NCBI GenBank assembly: GCA_900618425.1
Contig: UZAN01040510.1
Location: 1-64,000 of the forward strand
Origin: Echinostoma caproni
Lineage: Eukaryota; Platyhelminthes; Trematoda; Plagiorchiida; Echinostomatidae
Direction of reading: 5' to 3'
DNA length: 64,000 nucleotides
Part shown: positions 37,371-48,500 of the stretch, piece by piece
Numbering within the stretch: position 1 is the stretch's first letter
Layout of the letters: each line of letters starts with the position of its first letter
Translations under genes and position numbers: made by a program
The notes under the pieces: model-generated
The model's database searches: none
What the model was told of the DNA's origin: nothing
The model's input: only the letters and a program-made list of their open reading frames with translations

Positions 37371-38431
37371 TCATCAATTACTTCAAACCTGCAAAGTAAA
37401 CAATTTCAATAATATGCAAATAATAAACGTGAACTTGTCAAAATTACGTGTTCTGCTATACAACTTGGAACTGGAACTGATAGTTGAACTACAAACATTC
37501 CCGTTGAGAGTTAAAACGCGTAAATCTGAGTCAAATGGTTAACACCTTGAGCTCAGGGCGGTATGAATTCTACATGATTTTATCACTTTCGTAATCTTAA
37601 GATGTGTCTTTTGAGTTTCAAAAAGGAAAAAACGAAAAACTGCGGCGTAAATAACTATATCAAAGGGCAGATCAGTAGTCTTAGTGGGTCTGCTGATATG
37701 AATTAGGATCTTCGGTTACATACAACATCAAGTGAGAGAGGTGAGAGTCACCAAAGTGTACTATACACAGAAACGGGGTTATGTAAATGGATATGGAGAA
37801 TACGATAAAAAAATGACTCAGAATGCATATTTTCCTGCTGAAAAACTATTCCCAACTTTCCAGTGAAAACCGTACAACTTAACGGAATGTAAAAAATTAG
37901 ATGTTGCGTTTTTTGTATCATGTGCAACTCAAAACCGTCAGTAGCATATTTTTACTCGGTTCATTACCTTTTACAATAGAACAGCTCTGAAATTATGTGT
38001 TTAATCCACATCTTTGTGGTAAGTTCAGATAGTCATCCCACTTGTTACATTTTACGGGATATTTCATCCGGAATATGGGGTTGGCTTCGTTGATTTGTTG
38101 ACGCTTGAAATTCGTGGCAGTCACGTTTTTTTATGTACTTTTCAGTTTGATTCGGTTTAAACATGGCTTTATAAGAATTTCGTTTGAATTTCTCATATAG
38201 GGAACTGATTGCAACATTTTCAATGCTAAATTTCGTTGTAAAGCAGTATCTGTTCAACTTGGACTACTTAGATACTGTTTAGATCTCTTCATCGTCGACA
38301 CTAATAAAAATGGAAATGACGCAATGATTTTTGTTTCCTTTGATATCTGATCACAATGTTTCTGCTAGCGATATACGCGAAAAGACCTGCCGACGGTGAT
38401 TTGCTGTCATCCAACATGATGATGGACGATC
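37371..38431. other. Non-genic stretch upstream of PLE copy 2
   Basis: No gene or repeat recognised. I looked on the minus strand for the hammerhead expected in a PLE terminal repeat and did not find one. Confidence 0.5.
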
Positions 38432-38497
38432 GTGCCGGGGATCGAGCCCATCTACTATAAGGTAACGGAATAATAGCTTACATCGCTCTGGCACCGT
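38432..38497 (-). repeat. tRNA-like sequence of a different type (possible SINE head)
   Basis: On the minus strand, GGTGCC at 38490-38495 can pair with GGCAC at 38432-38436 as an acceptor stem. The A-box-like TGCCAGAGCGA lies at the 5' end and a B-box-like GGCTCGATCCC at 38438-38448. Size and layout fit a slightly short tRNA (about 65 nt). The sequence differs from both the Lys-like head at 26.2 kb and the heads at 40.3/45.4 kb. No hammerhead core follows. It could be a tRNA pseudogene or the head of another SINE. Confidence 0.5.
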
Positions 38498-40194
38498 CCT
38501 TTGGATGTCTGAAAATAATTTAAGACAAGAAGATATCTTGATGATGCCATTTAACGGGAATGAAATTTCATAGGAAGTCTTCAAATCAATTAATGGTGTA
38601 TTCTCAGAATTTGCACTATTCTAAGTCCCCGTTTATCGCAGAATGTAAACCATATATTAATAGAATTTCTCGGCAACATATTAATTCCAAATAAATTATG
38701 AAAAACTGACTTAATCAATTGAATCATTTTAAGGTGTTTTGATAATCTGAAAATAATTTATTAATTCAACTTATATACCGAAATTTCTCTCAACAACTCC
38801 GAGGGGTATATATATGTATATATCGGTCAATGAATTTGAAGCCATGCGAGTAGTCTTGTGATTCTTTTATTTCTTAGCACATCTCAGTCGTACTGACTAC
38901 TAACTGATACACTGTGATTTCGGTTTTTAGCCCAGTTTTGGGATAAGATGCCGAATTTCTTTGATCATAAATACATCCACAGACCACTTCATTGAACAGC
39001 AAATTAGCACGGATTGACAATTCATGTGAATCGGTTTTTCGGAGAGTAGCATATCACTAGTAAGATGCTGCAAATTGAAGGTCTATCATAAATCTCTGAA
39101 AATTATCTGGACTTATAAAATTTATGAGATGAAACGGCTAATCCATAGCATAGGGATATAATTCAATTCAAAGGGAACCTAAAACCAGTACGACGACTTT
39201 GTAGTGGTATTATTTCGATCACAATTTCTCATTCACAAGGCATTGTTACCATAAATAGTTATTCTGCCTAACACAGGACTGGGGAAGGTGCTAAAACATA
39301 ACAGAACAGTAAATGGTATTAGGAAGGATATCTAAATAGTAATAAAATTCCGGAGAAATTCCGGTATATTTTGAATTTCGATAACCTAAGGCTACATAGA
39401 CTCAAAATAATTTTTCAACACTCTTCTCTTACTGAGATTTTGGTGTGCTTCATTTTTGACTTGTAGCCCTTCTAAAAAGAGCATCAATCAACAAAAGACA
39501 ACTATAACTAATCAGGAATTTGAGTGCAACCGTCAGTTGAATTTCGGTTAAATTATAGGTTGTGGCAGGAGAGTGAGTGTGACAATGTCAAACGACTACT
39601 GTTCTCCATCACGAAATGCATTTCTACTCATTCCAACCTAATCGCTCTATCTAACTAGAACTCAGTGACGCTCCTGTTTGTTCACACAGTTATGACTTAG
39701 ATGATACGTATTGTTACCTAAAATTTCAAATTATTATACGCTATGGATTTAAAGTCAACCTTATACAACGGTTGAATGAGTTAAGCTTAGTTGATCATGA
39801 TAGATAGCATCCTAAATTTCTCTCTTATCAAAGAGACCGTAAACCGTGGAACTAATCACTTCTTTCGGAAGATTTAGTTTTTAGTATGACCAACTGCTGG
39901 TTTGCTGTTTAAAAGTCATTTGCTGTTTACGGAATCAAATATGGACAGGCAATCTGAATCAAAGGACTGGATTCCGAATTGAGGAATTCGACGGGAGTAG
40001 TGCTTTGCAAATTTCTAATGTCACAGGCTATCGTACAGCAAAGACGAAATAGTGTATTTCAGATGCTTTCAAGTGAAATGAAGAAGAGGATAACACATTT
40101 CAAATATATTTCTATTTCTCTAAGGATCCGGTTTCGATTTTTCATTTGACCGTAACCTCTCAGCTGAAGTTCACTAAATGAAACTGGAACATAG
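38498..40194. other. Non-genic stretch
   Basis: No gene, RNA or mobile element recognised. Confidence 0.5.
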
Positions 40195-40372
40195 TGAATT
40201 CCAGCCTATTCCTGGCAAATAAACTGTGAACTGAGAAGTTAGAAAACAATGGACAGCTATTTCAACCCCCTCGGGTCTTATCAGCAGTGGGAATCCATCG
40301 GTTCAACTTGGGATCGAACCCAGGACCTCACAGGTGGAACGCAAGCATAATACCCGCTTGACCACCGGGCAG
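40195..40372 (-). mobile_element. tRNA-derived SINE carrying a hammerhead ribozyme, copy 1
   Basis: Minus-strand order: a tRNA-like head from about 40372 with A box TGGTCAAGCGGG (40353-40364) and B box GGTTCGATCCC (40310-40320), a 25-nt spacer, a hammerhead motif (40247-40289), then a short unrecognised tail. The same order and spacing recur on the + strand at 45.4 kb, which makes this a dispersed family rather than a coincidence. The arrangement (internal pol III promoter followed by a self-cleaving ribozyme) is that described for the Sm-alpha retroposons of Schistosoma. Tail boundary and flanking duplications were not found, so the left coordinate is approximate. Confidence 0.75.
40247..40289 (-). 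ncRNA. Hammerhead ribozyme motif with G8-to-A core change
   Basis: Read on the minus strand. Stem I: CACTG (40289-40285) pairs with CATTG (40251-40247), four of five pairs. Core CTGATAA (40284-40278) is the consensus CUGANGA except G8, which is A. Stem II: GACCC/GGGTT (40277-40273 with 40268-40264), the first pair a G-U, loop GAGG. GAAA at 40263-40260. Stem III: ATAG/CTGT with no loop nucleotides. Cleavage is predicted after GUC (40254-40252). The secondary structure is complete, but G8 is part of the catalytic core, so this copy is probably slow or dead as it stands. Confidence 0.72.
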
Positions 40373-43300
40373 TTATTCAGACAGTATTTAGTTTTATCTA
40401 TACACAATGTAACACAACTAATCTTTGCGAGCGTGATGCGGGTATCACAAACCATGCATCTCATCACTAGCAACCAAGTTTACGAGACCAAAGTCGTCCC
40501 CGATACGGTAGCCATTTTGTTCTTTTTTAATCAAATATTGCATCTATAAAAAGCCATTGGGATCCATTATATCTACTTTTGTTTTTTATTTACCCTTTTC
40601 TTCGTCGTTGGTCTAATGAACGAATCTAATTACTTTAAATCAAACCAACCTCACAAAATGCCCGATAAATGTCTCATTCGCACAATGTTATATTATCTAC
40701 AAAGGCAAAATGAAAGCTCATTGCTGGGGCTGTTGTGCTGATCGTTTATTGCATCACTCCTCTTGGGGTTTGTATCACCAAAGCGGAAGGAATATAAGTA
40801 TATGCCCGTTTTTGCAATTGATGAGCGGACGCAAAAGAAAGAGAAGGTTTTGCTCTCTGCTAACCACCGGCACAAGCATACACGTGTAGATTCCATTATT
40901 TTCATTCTCTCACGTGATTTCGCAGCTGACCCCAGGGGAAGAAACATGATTTCCTGTGTGGTTGTAGTTATGTACTTATGTAATGGCGAAGCTGAACACA
41001 ACCCAACATACACAAACACGTAACAAGGGATGAGAGAGAAAGATTAAATCACATGCTTCAGTTATGTTTCCATTTGGTGGATAATTGCTTACGAATCGAG
41101 GGTCAGTAAGTTTGGACCCTGATATGACAAAATTCATTATTAATATTATGATTATTATGAAAAAATCTAGAGATTATTGTGAGAGACAGAAACATTAACA
41201 TTTATGTTACTATCTTTCAACCTGATTCAAACTAAGAATGCAGCCTGTGATACAGCAAACTTTGTCACGCCTTTACCTCGAGTGGGCTTCCGCGTTCAGC
41301 TGTTCACCAAAGAATAAGCAGAAGCGCAGCCCTAGAAACACTACATCAATAAAGCCACTTCTCGGCCATAACAATCAGTGTAAATTAAGACCTGATGACC
41401 AAGGCTCTAAAGAGGAGAGTTTGAAGATAGTTGCATTTTTCTATCGAAATGTTTTGACGGACAGTTTAACTTAATGATGACCTGATGACCGTACTATATG
41501 TGAAGTTTCGTTATGCCGAAATTTGACAAGTATATCTCTGATCAATGATATATCTTACATAACAGAGTGTGTGACAATAATACAATGTTTATTTTCTTTT
41601 GAATCAGGTTCTTCACAATGACAATCAGCGGTGTTTATTTGGTAATTTTATACATGAAACAAGGATAATAATGAATAGATACTTCCTAAATTTTACTTTA
41701 AAGGAAACACATTGTAACCAAAAAAGGTGGTTCAAAGTAATAAATGATAATTTCACAGGTGCTTCGTATTAAAATTAAGATACAGACAAAAGATGCATAT
41801 CGCTGATCAATAATGTTAATAAGAGATTAGTTGGGATCTTCCGTTTACGAAGGGAAACAATGAATGTCAGGAATGGATGCAGATTTTCCCATGATCAGTT
41901 TTTTGACCCCCGGAAGATTACACATACGGTTTAAGCCTTGTCACAGTTGCATGTGTTTTGTCTAACTTGCAGCATATTATAAGTGTGCTGACGTCCCTTA
42001 TTGAAGTTGATAAGCAGTTGAAATCACTACAACTTTTCAATATTTACTTGTATAAAACCATTCTGCGATAGTTTGCAAAATTCAATCCGTGCAACTGATG
42101 AATTGATTGCATCAAATATGGAATGACCATCCGATTCCTTCGTGCACTGTGCACAGTTGGTTTTATAAAACTTTTTCACAACTTTTCGCAACAGTACAAG
42201 ATACAGTGGTGATAATTGCCGAAAGGCCGAATAAAGGAGACTTCACAAAAGTATTGTCAAGGTGAGTGAGGTGTTGATGTCGAATAACAAATTTGCATTT
42301 CACCGTAAACCAATCTCACAAGCTCCGATTTTGAAGAAGCTTGCTTATCCATGTTTTCCAGTAAATTATAAGAAACTCGCATTTTAAATATTGTTATGGA
42401 ATTAAAGAACTTTCCTTCATGCAAGCTCTAGTTGACGGATAGTTTATCTTCAACGGTAATTTTTACTACCAACAGGTAGTTTCTCCCAATGGACATCAAG
42501 TGTAAGACGTTGCTCTCAAGTCTTGTACTAACCAGGACATTGAAGGTTTCAAAGCAGATAATCGAAAGCCTACCTCATCTGATCTGGAACAAGATTACAC
42601 GTGGGACATTACCAGTTGCTAACTTCGACATCTAGATCACAAACCGTGTTTTGGTAAAATGTGCAATTGCCCTCTCTCTACTGTCCTGTCCACTACGGTC
42701 CCCACTCTTACTAGGACAGTTACATCTCTCCCGTTGTTCTCTTCTTCGTTACCGTTGATTAGGCCATTGAGTCGGACCAGTTTGGTTGACTTTAGAAAAA
42801 CCTTGATACTTACACTATTGTGATACTCATTAACCACCTCAATCTGAGTTAACTAATCGACTGCCTCGGGGCTCATCACGATCGGATCTTTGCGGTGGAA
42901 ATTTTTCCGGTTAAAGTCACCTTTCAGCAATCGAGCGATTCTTTAAATTATAAATAACAGAATTTATCTAAACACTTTGATAGTCCACCTACTCTAGCAA
43001 TCAGGCAGGTCAGGAAATTCCAGAAAATTCGATCAAATTCTGAAAAAGGTCAAACACAGTTCAGTTTTCAATTCAGAGATTAAGTTTTATATCCAAGCTT
43101 ATTACTTATACTGAATCCACATTTCATCATTCAATCAAAACTACGTACAACTAAATACTGTTTCATTCTGGTTTGGGATATTTGCGATGCACACTCAAAG
43201 GTAATACCTAACATTTGAACCGATGATCATTTTTAGAATTTTACCATTATCTGATTACCTGTTGCTTAGAGGTTGGCCGTTGCTGAGTGAAACTGAAATG

Positions 43301-44135
43301 AGGTATTCTGTGGTGCCTTCACAGATGTGGATCATTTTTGCATCACAAACTCCGAAATGATTCGTTTTCCATTATTTATTATCACCTCAGTGATACAATG
43401 AAGAATCGCTGTTCTGTCCTGGATCAAAACTACACGGGGCATATACTATTGAAATAATGGGATATCAAAGGTAGATACCTTGTGATTTCATAATTAAGAT
43501 GGATAGACATCAAAATATAAAGTACTGGAAAAACGTTTGAACCTTCTTTGAAGACCATTCTTACTTCCGGAAGATTGGAGGTTTATCCTTCAAGGCAGAT
43601 CTTATTTTTGTCAACTAATGTGATAGAGCTGCCTTGTCCAAACATCACTATGAATGATTTTCACACTTTCACTCATGCCAGTCCTTTCACTTCCCTGGAG
43701 ATCAGCTCTTACTTGCTTGCAATGCATCCTACGAAACAAACGCAAACAACCACCTTAATTTGACAGAAATTGTTGGCCACTAAAACTTTCTCGATTCCAT
43801 CATGAAAAAATGCTATTTATGGTCGGACTACGGTTTACATCACTGATTTTCCAAATTTCTGACCAAAAATTCACCTCAAACAGTAATTGTATTTAATTTA
43901 GGAATCCGTTAACACAAAAGGTCTAAGTGTCAATCACATGGTGTTCATCGGTGTACAAAAGTTACATTGATGCGTTTTCCTCAACTTACGTAACTGCATC
44001 ATTTTTAATATGTGAAAAATGCTCTCATGATTTTAAAATCAATCAATCGGAAGTTGATCTAATTAGTCGAAAGGTAAATTTAATTTCACTTTTCATTGGT
44101 TACTTGACTGCGCTATACAAATCAAGGTTTTCAAT

Positions 44136-44136
<1 letters not shown>
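40373..44136. other. Non-genic stretch
   Basis: Nothing recognised. Frames up to 108 codons (40693-41019, minus) show no motif. Confidence 0.5.

Positions 44137-44216
<80 letters not shown>
44137..44216. repeat. (CCTG)20 microsatellite
   Basis: Eighty bases of perfect CCTG repeat. Because 4 is not a multiple of 3, each strand can be read as a 12-base, four-residue peptide repeat (PACL on +), which accounts for most of the 131-codon open frame around it (43927-44322). That frame is therefore not evidence of a gene. Confidence 0.98.
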
Positions 44217-44217
<1 letters not shown>

Positions 44218-45404
44218 ATTGTTAAACGACACAAATTGATACCCTTTTTGCGCCAGTTACTTATTCTCCACTCAAGCGATGATGCTGTTCATGCGTTCAT
44301 ACGTTGCAAACGTGATCGCTAGTTCTTCTTATGAATCGGTGCTATTCGCTTATAGATAGAAAGTAACCAGTTGCGAGACGAGGTGGTGGTTGGGGTGTGG
44401 GGTATGCTGTGGTCTTGAAAAATCTATTGAAGTTCCACAATTACGAACGCCGGTTTTGATTTCATTCTAATATACAAATACAGTTGATTTGTGTGATAAT
44501 CGCTGCTAGGTGTTGCATCAAACGTACCGCATATTTATTTGATCGATGGGCATAAAGAAGTGTACGAAATAAAAACATGAAAATCACTAATTACGCGTTT
44601 GTGATGTAAACGTTCTAGTTGTGATATATTTCACCTGTGACCACCGAGCTCTAATGTATATACAGACACCTTTGTCTAAGGATTTATGAGCACAGCATAA
44701 AGCAAAATAGGGCTGTTTTATTGTATTACTGAGTTACCAGAGTTTGGAAAAACAAAATGTGCTGACTCAGTGATCGTATAATAACAGAAATCCGAAGCAG
44801 TAGGCAAACGCTTTGCTGAACGAACATAATAAGCGAAACAAAAAATATACTGAGGAATGCTGTACAAACAACAAGACAATCTATAGACAAATATTGTCTG
44901 TTGATTGGATATCATTTTGCATGTGGCGAGCACAAGGCTTCTGATGAGTCTCATAAATCGCCTTCTAATCAAATCAAATCCACAAGTACCTTGATTAAAT
45001 AATCAGTTAGCCTCAAGATGTTTTCAAGAGAAACAAAAATTCCGTAGACCACCACTGTGATGAGCGTGATAAGATTCTTACGGTAGGCGTTTAAGATGTT
45101 TTGTGCTCTATCGTATAAAAACAAAGAGAAAAATTATCTAATCAGCTTACCAATGATCGCCTGCTCAGGATGCTTGCGTTTTACTAGTGAGATTCCCCGT
45201 CCGATTCGCATATGGTTGGAAAAATTCGTAATTGGGATGGCAAGCAATCAGATTGAAACACACGGACAGTGGGGAGTTAACAATCTCCAAGGAGTGAAAC
45301 CCACAACCAAAATCATCAACAGTGACTGGTGCCTGTGAAAAACCGAATGGGATAATCCAAACATTCACCATCTAAATTGATTGAGCCATTACCACAAGGT
45401 GATA
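44217..45404. other. Non-genic stretch
   Basis: Nothing recognised beyond a G/T-rich segment at 44382-44412. Confidence 0.5.
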
Positions 45405-45545
45405 ACCGTCGACCGTGAAGTCCAAGGGTAAGGGTTCAAACTCCTATCCCGAGGAATCAAGGTTCGAGTCCTGACAAGGACACAAAACATACGCAATACT
45501 GACGAGTCCTAAACAGGACGAAACAGCTGTCCAGTACTCTTTGTC
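45405..45545 (+). mobile_element. tRNA-derived SINE carrying a hammerhead ribozyme, copy 2
   Basis: A head beginning near 45411 (GACCGTGAAGTCCAAGGGTA) aligns with the 40.3-kb head (GCCCGGTGGTCAAGCGGGTA) and keeps a degenerate A box. The B box GGTTCGAGTCC is at 45461-45471. The hammerhead core starts 28 nt later, against 26 nt in the other copy. A second B-box-like GGTTCAAACTC at 45433-45443 is probably coincidental or a small internal duplication. Orientation is opposite to copy 1, 5.1 kb away. Confidence 0.75.
45495..45538 (+). ncRNA. Hammerhead ribozyme motif with intact core, stem I defective
   Basis: Core CTGACGA (45499-45505) matches consensus. Stem II is perfect, GTCC/GGAC (45506-45509 with 45516-45519), loop TAAACA. 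GAAA at 45520-45523. Stem III ACAG/CTGT (45523-45526 with 45527-45530) has no loop. GUC ends at 45531 with cleavage predicted before 45532. CAGTA at 45532-45536 would pair with TACTG at 45497-45501, but those CTG bases are also core positions C3-U4-G5, so stem I and core overlap by 3 nt. A 3-nt deletion at this junction is the likely cause. Base for base it is the closest of the three to the Schistosoma-type core. Confidence 0.8.
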
Positions 45546-48500
45546 GGTTATCATAAGCATTTACATCGCAGTTAGATGGACAGTACTCCAAAGCGTAATC
45601 ACCATAATCTTCCATAAACATTGGTAATGCGCTTATACTACTTCCTCCGGTTTATAACCGTACGTTGAGGCAACAACAGCTAATCGTTTTACGCAACTGT
45701 AAAACTGTCGAAACAAGAAAGGGATAGGTAAACAAATAAAAATAAGAAAGTTTACGTAACTGTGCACATTATTTTCATTTTTTTAATGTACAGAAATAAG
45801 GGGGCAGGAAAAATGTTGTCACTTATATTCCATATTTTTTGTCTCAGATAAAACTGAAGTACTGTATACAAGCACCTTCTGGAGATGCGGAAAAAGATTC
45901 ACTTGGTGATCCTTTGCAAAAATGCTTTGAATAAATCACAGTCACATGTCACATGTGAGCTGAAGCTCCTCGCACAATCAAAAAGCAGTAGTACAAATGC
46001 GCTTAAAGCAAAAACATGAAAATCAATCGACACTCGCATACAGGTTGACAGCTAGCTTAAAATGAAATATTGATGAATGTCCAAGAGAAATTAACAGAAT
46101 CTCAAATTTGTATTTTGAAATGTTTATAAGCGCCTTCAAGTTCATGCTAAGATGACGCTTTTTCGAGTTATAGACGGTTGGATTTCTCGTAAAACAAGTT
46201 TGACCACCAAGTATATTATCCTGTTTGTACCGCGAAAGCATGAAACCAAAAAAATCGTCAATTTATAGTGAAACGCTTCATTCATTCGGATTTTCTACAC
46301 ACACGAAACCGGAACACGTTTTACAGCTAATCAATAGGGTCCACGTGCAAATTCGTTACCATATTTTCAGCACAGATCTACCTAATGACATCACACTAAT
46401 TTGTTGTTAGTTGTAGCAGATTAATATCAATGATATGGTTTTCAGCTAATGTTGCAAAAGGACGGCCAAGTTAGGCCATTCGTTTGTTGTGCCTTCGAAT
46501 GTTCTTTTTTGAGTTCAAATGCAAATGTTGGGTGGAAAACGTGACACTAGACATAGAGATAGTTGCCATGAGTGCCTTGTGCCACGTAGCACGTAGAGCA
46601 CTTATGTCCTGCTTATTATATTTCCAGTCTAAAGTCTAATGAGATCCAGGTGTAACCCATGGTACACATTGATTAGTTGTTGATAAACCCGCATTAGTTA
46701 ATTACGATTGTTCCAAGTTTTGATTTCATTCTGATGAACCGTTTCAGCTAAATAATAACAGTCAGTTTTTTCGGGCAGTAGTATTGATAGACTGGAAGTA
46801 ATATCAATCTTCACACATCTTACTTTTCCATATTGGAGTTCTGCTTCAAATGAGACCACGTGTTTATTGGAGTCTTGCGAACTACAATTTTGGTAAAATA
46901 CTCATGTCAACATGTTTCCAAATGGTCCCTCCTAGGGAAATGACATGATACACAGTTTTCCCAGCAGAGTGACTCTTCATACAGTAAAGTGAATTGCTCG
47001 TGAACCTGATTGCACTACCTTATGCTTATTTGAAAAAATATAACTCGGTTAATTTTGGTAAATAATTTATAGGTCATTAGTAATAAAACAATGGTATCTG
47101 TCAGTATCCATTGATTTGTTTTCCTGTTTGTGTTCAGGCTTCTGCCAAAATAGAAAACCTTAACTGGTGTATTTTCACTAATTATTGCATCGGAACTTTC
47201 TGAACGTCATATGGGAAGTGTTTAAACTCAACTAATGACCAGATTTTCATTTACAGCAGGCTCGAGAGGTTACCCGAAACATGTGACAGGATTATGTGGT
47301 CCTCTATGTGACGTTGCTGACCCGCAGCTACGGATATTTTCCAGAACGATGATTAAAGGATCCAACAAACACTGCAGGTTTCCTTAACAAGATATTGCAA
47401 AATGTTTTTGTCGTTCCAGTGACTGAGTTGCTAGGAAAAATTTATCTCAGTCGTCCTACTTCTGGATATAAAGTGTCACGCGGCGACTGCACAACAAAAA
47501 CACGCTCGAGAACGTTTGTTCAGTAAGAATACAGACATTAAGTTTTGCGCAAGCGCAGTAGAATTCATAATAAATGCAGCTGTCGTAAGCAGTCATACTG
47601 TTTTTGACATTTCAAATAACCATCCAAACATTTAGCCCATCAAGGTGATTCAGGTATTAGGCCGCTAAGTTTCGAGGATAAGCGCCGTCATTTCGACAAA
47701 GAATAGGCCTCATGATCCATGAATTTCCGAATTGATTAAGGCTTTTTCATATGATTTAGGTCGGAAAATCTTGTCTGAATGTTAGAATGCTGTGCATGAA
47801 TGAAGGTGAATTCAATAGGGCTGTAGCTCACTAGCAATAGCAAGGGATACAATGAACTTTATTGCATTTGTACGAAATAAAACTAACTTATTTAGGAAAT
47901 CTTTCGCGAAGTTTTTTTTAATATGATTGCAGTTTCGTACAAAGTAAGGTTATGGCAGGTGAATAGTGCTGGAACGAATTTTTTCACCGGTTCAAAATCG
48001 GCTGTTTGCGTGGCAATTTCAACCAGTATGAAAATAAATCGATCACACAAATATTCCACACTTGTATTTATATCATCACGTGGTGGAAACTTCTTGCGCA
48101 GTCACAGATGAGTCCCGGTAATAAATTGTGCATCATTATTTTGATCATCGTTTTCTGCGGACCCTGCATCACGTGGCATTTTGGTGATATAAGCCGCAGA
48201 AACGTATTGCGTCTTACTATCAACCGTTATTTACCGAAGAAAATTTATCTCTTATTTTCCTGAATACACAGTATAATGTACCTTTGAGGCCTTCCTTTTT
48301 TTTGGGAGGGGGGACACATGGAGTCTGGATGGTCAATAACCACCTAACGTATTTACTGTGTGCGATTGGATTTTGTGGATGGCGTTTGTAACGGCTGACG
48401 AATGACACTTCAAAGCTGTTTTCGTTCAACCTGAAACCATAGTCGACTGTACTGGGACCCAAGGCGTAAGCCTCTTAGACGGGCACCAAAGACTGTTTAG

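Noticed and set aside
43927..44322. 131-codon open frame
   Set aside because: Its openness comes mainly from the (CCTG)20 repeat, which has no stop in any frame; flanks show no protein motif.
48105..48130. AGATGAGTCCCGG resembling a hammerhead core and stem II
   Set aside because: No GAAA or cleavage triplet follows at usable spacing.
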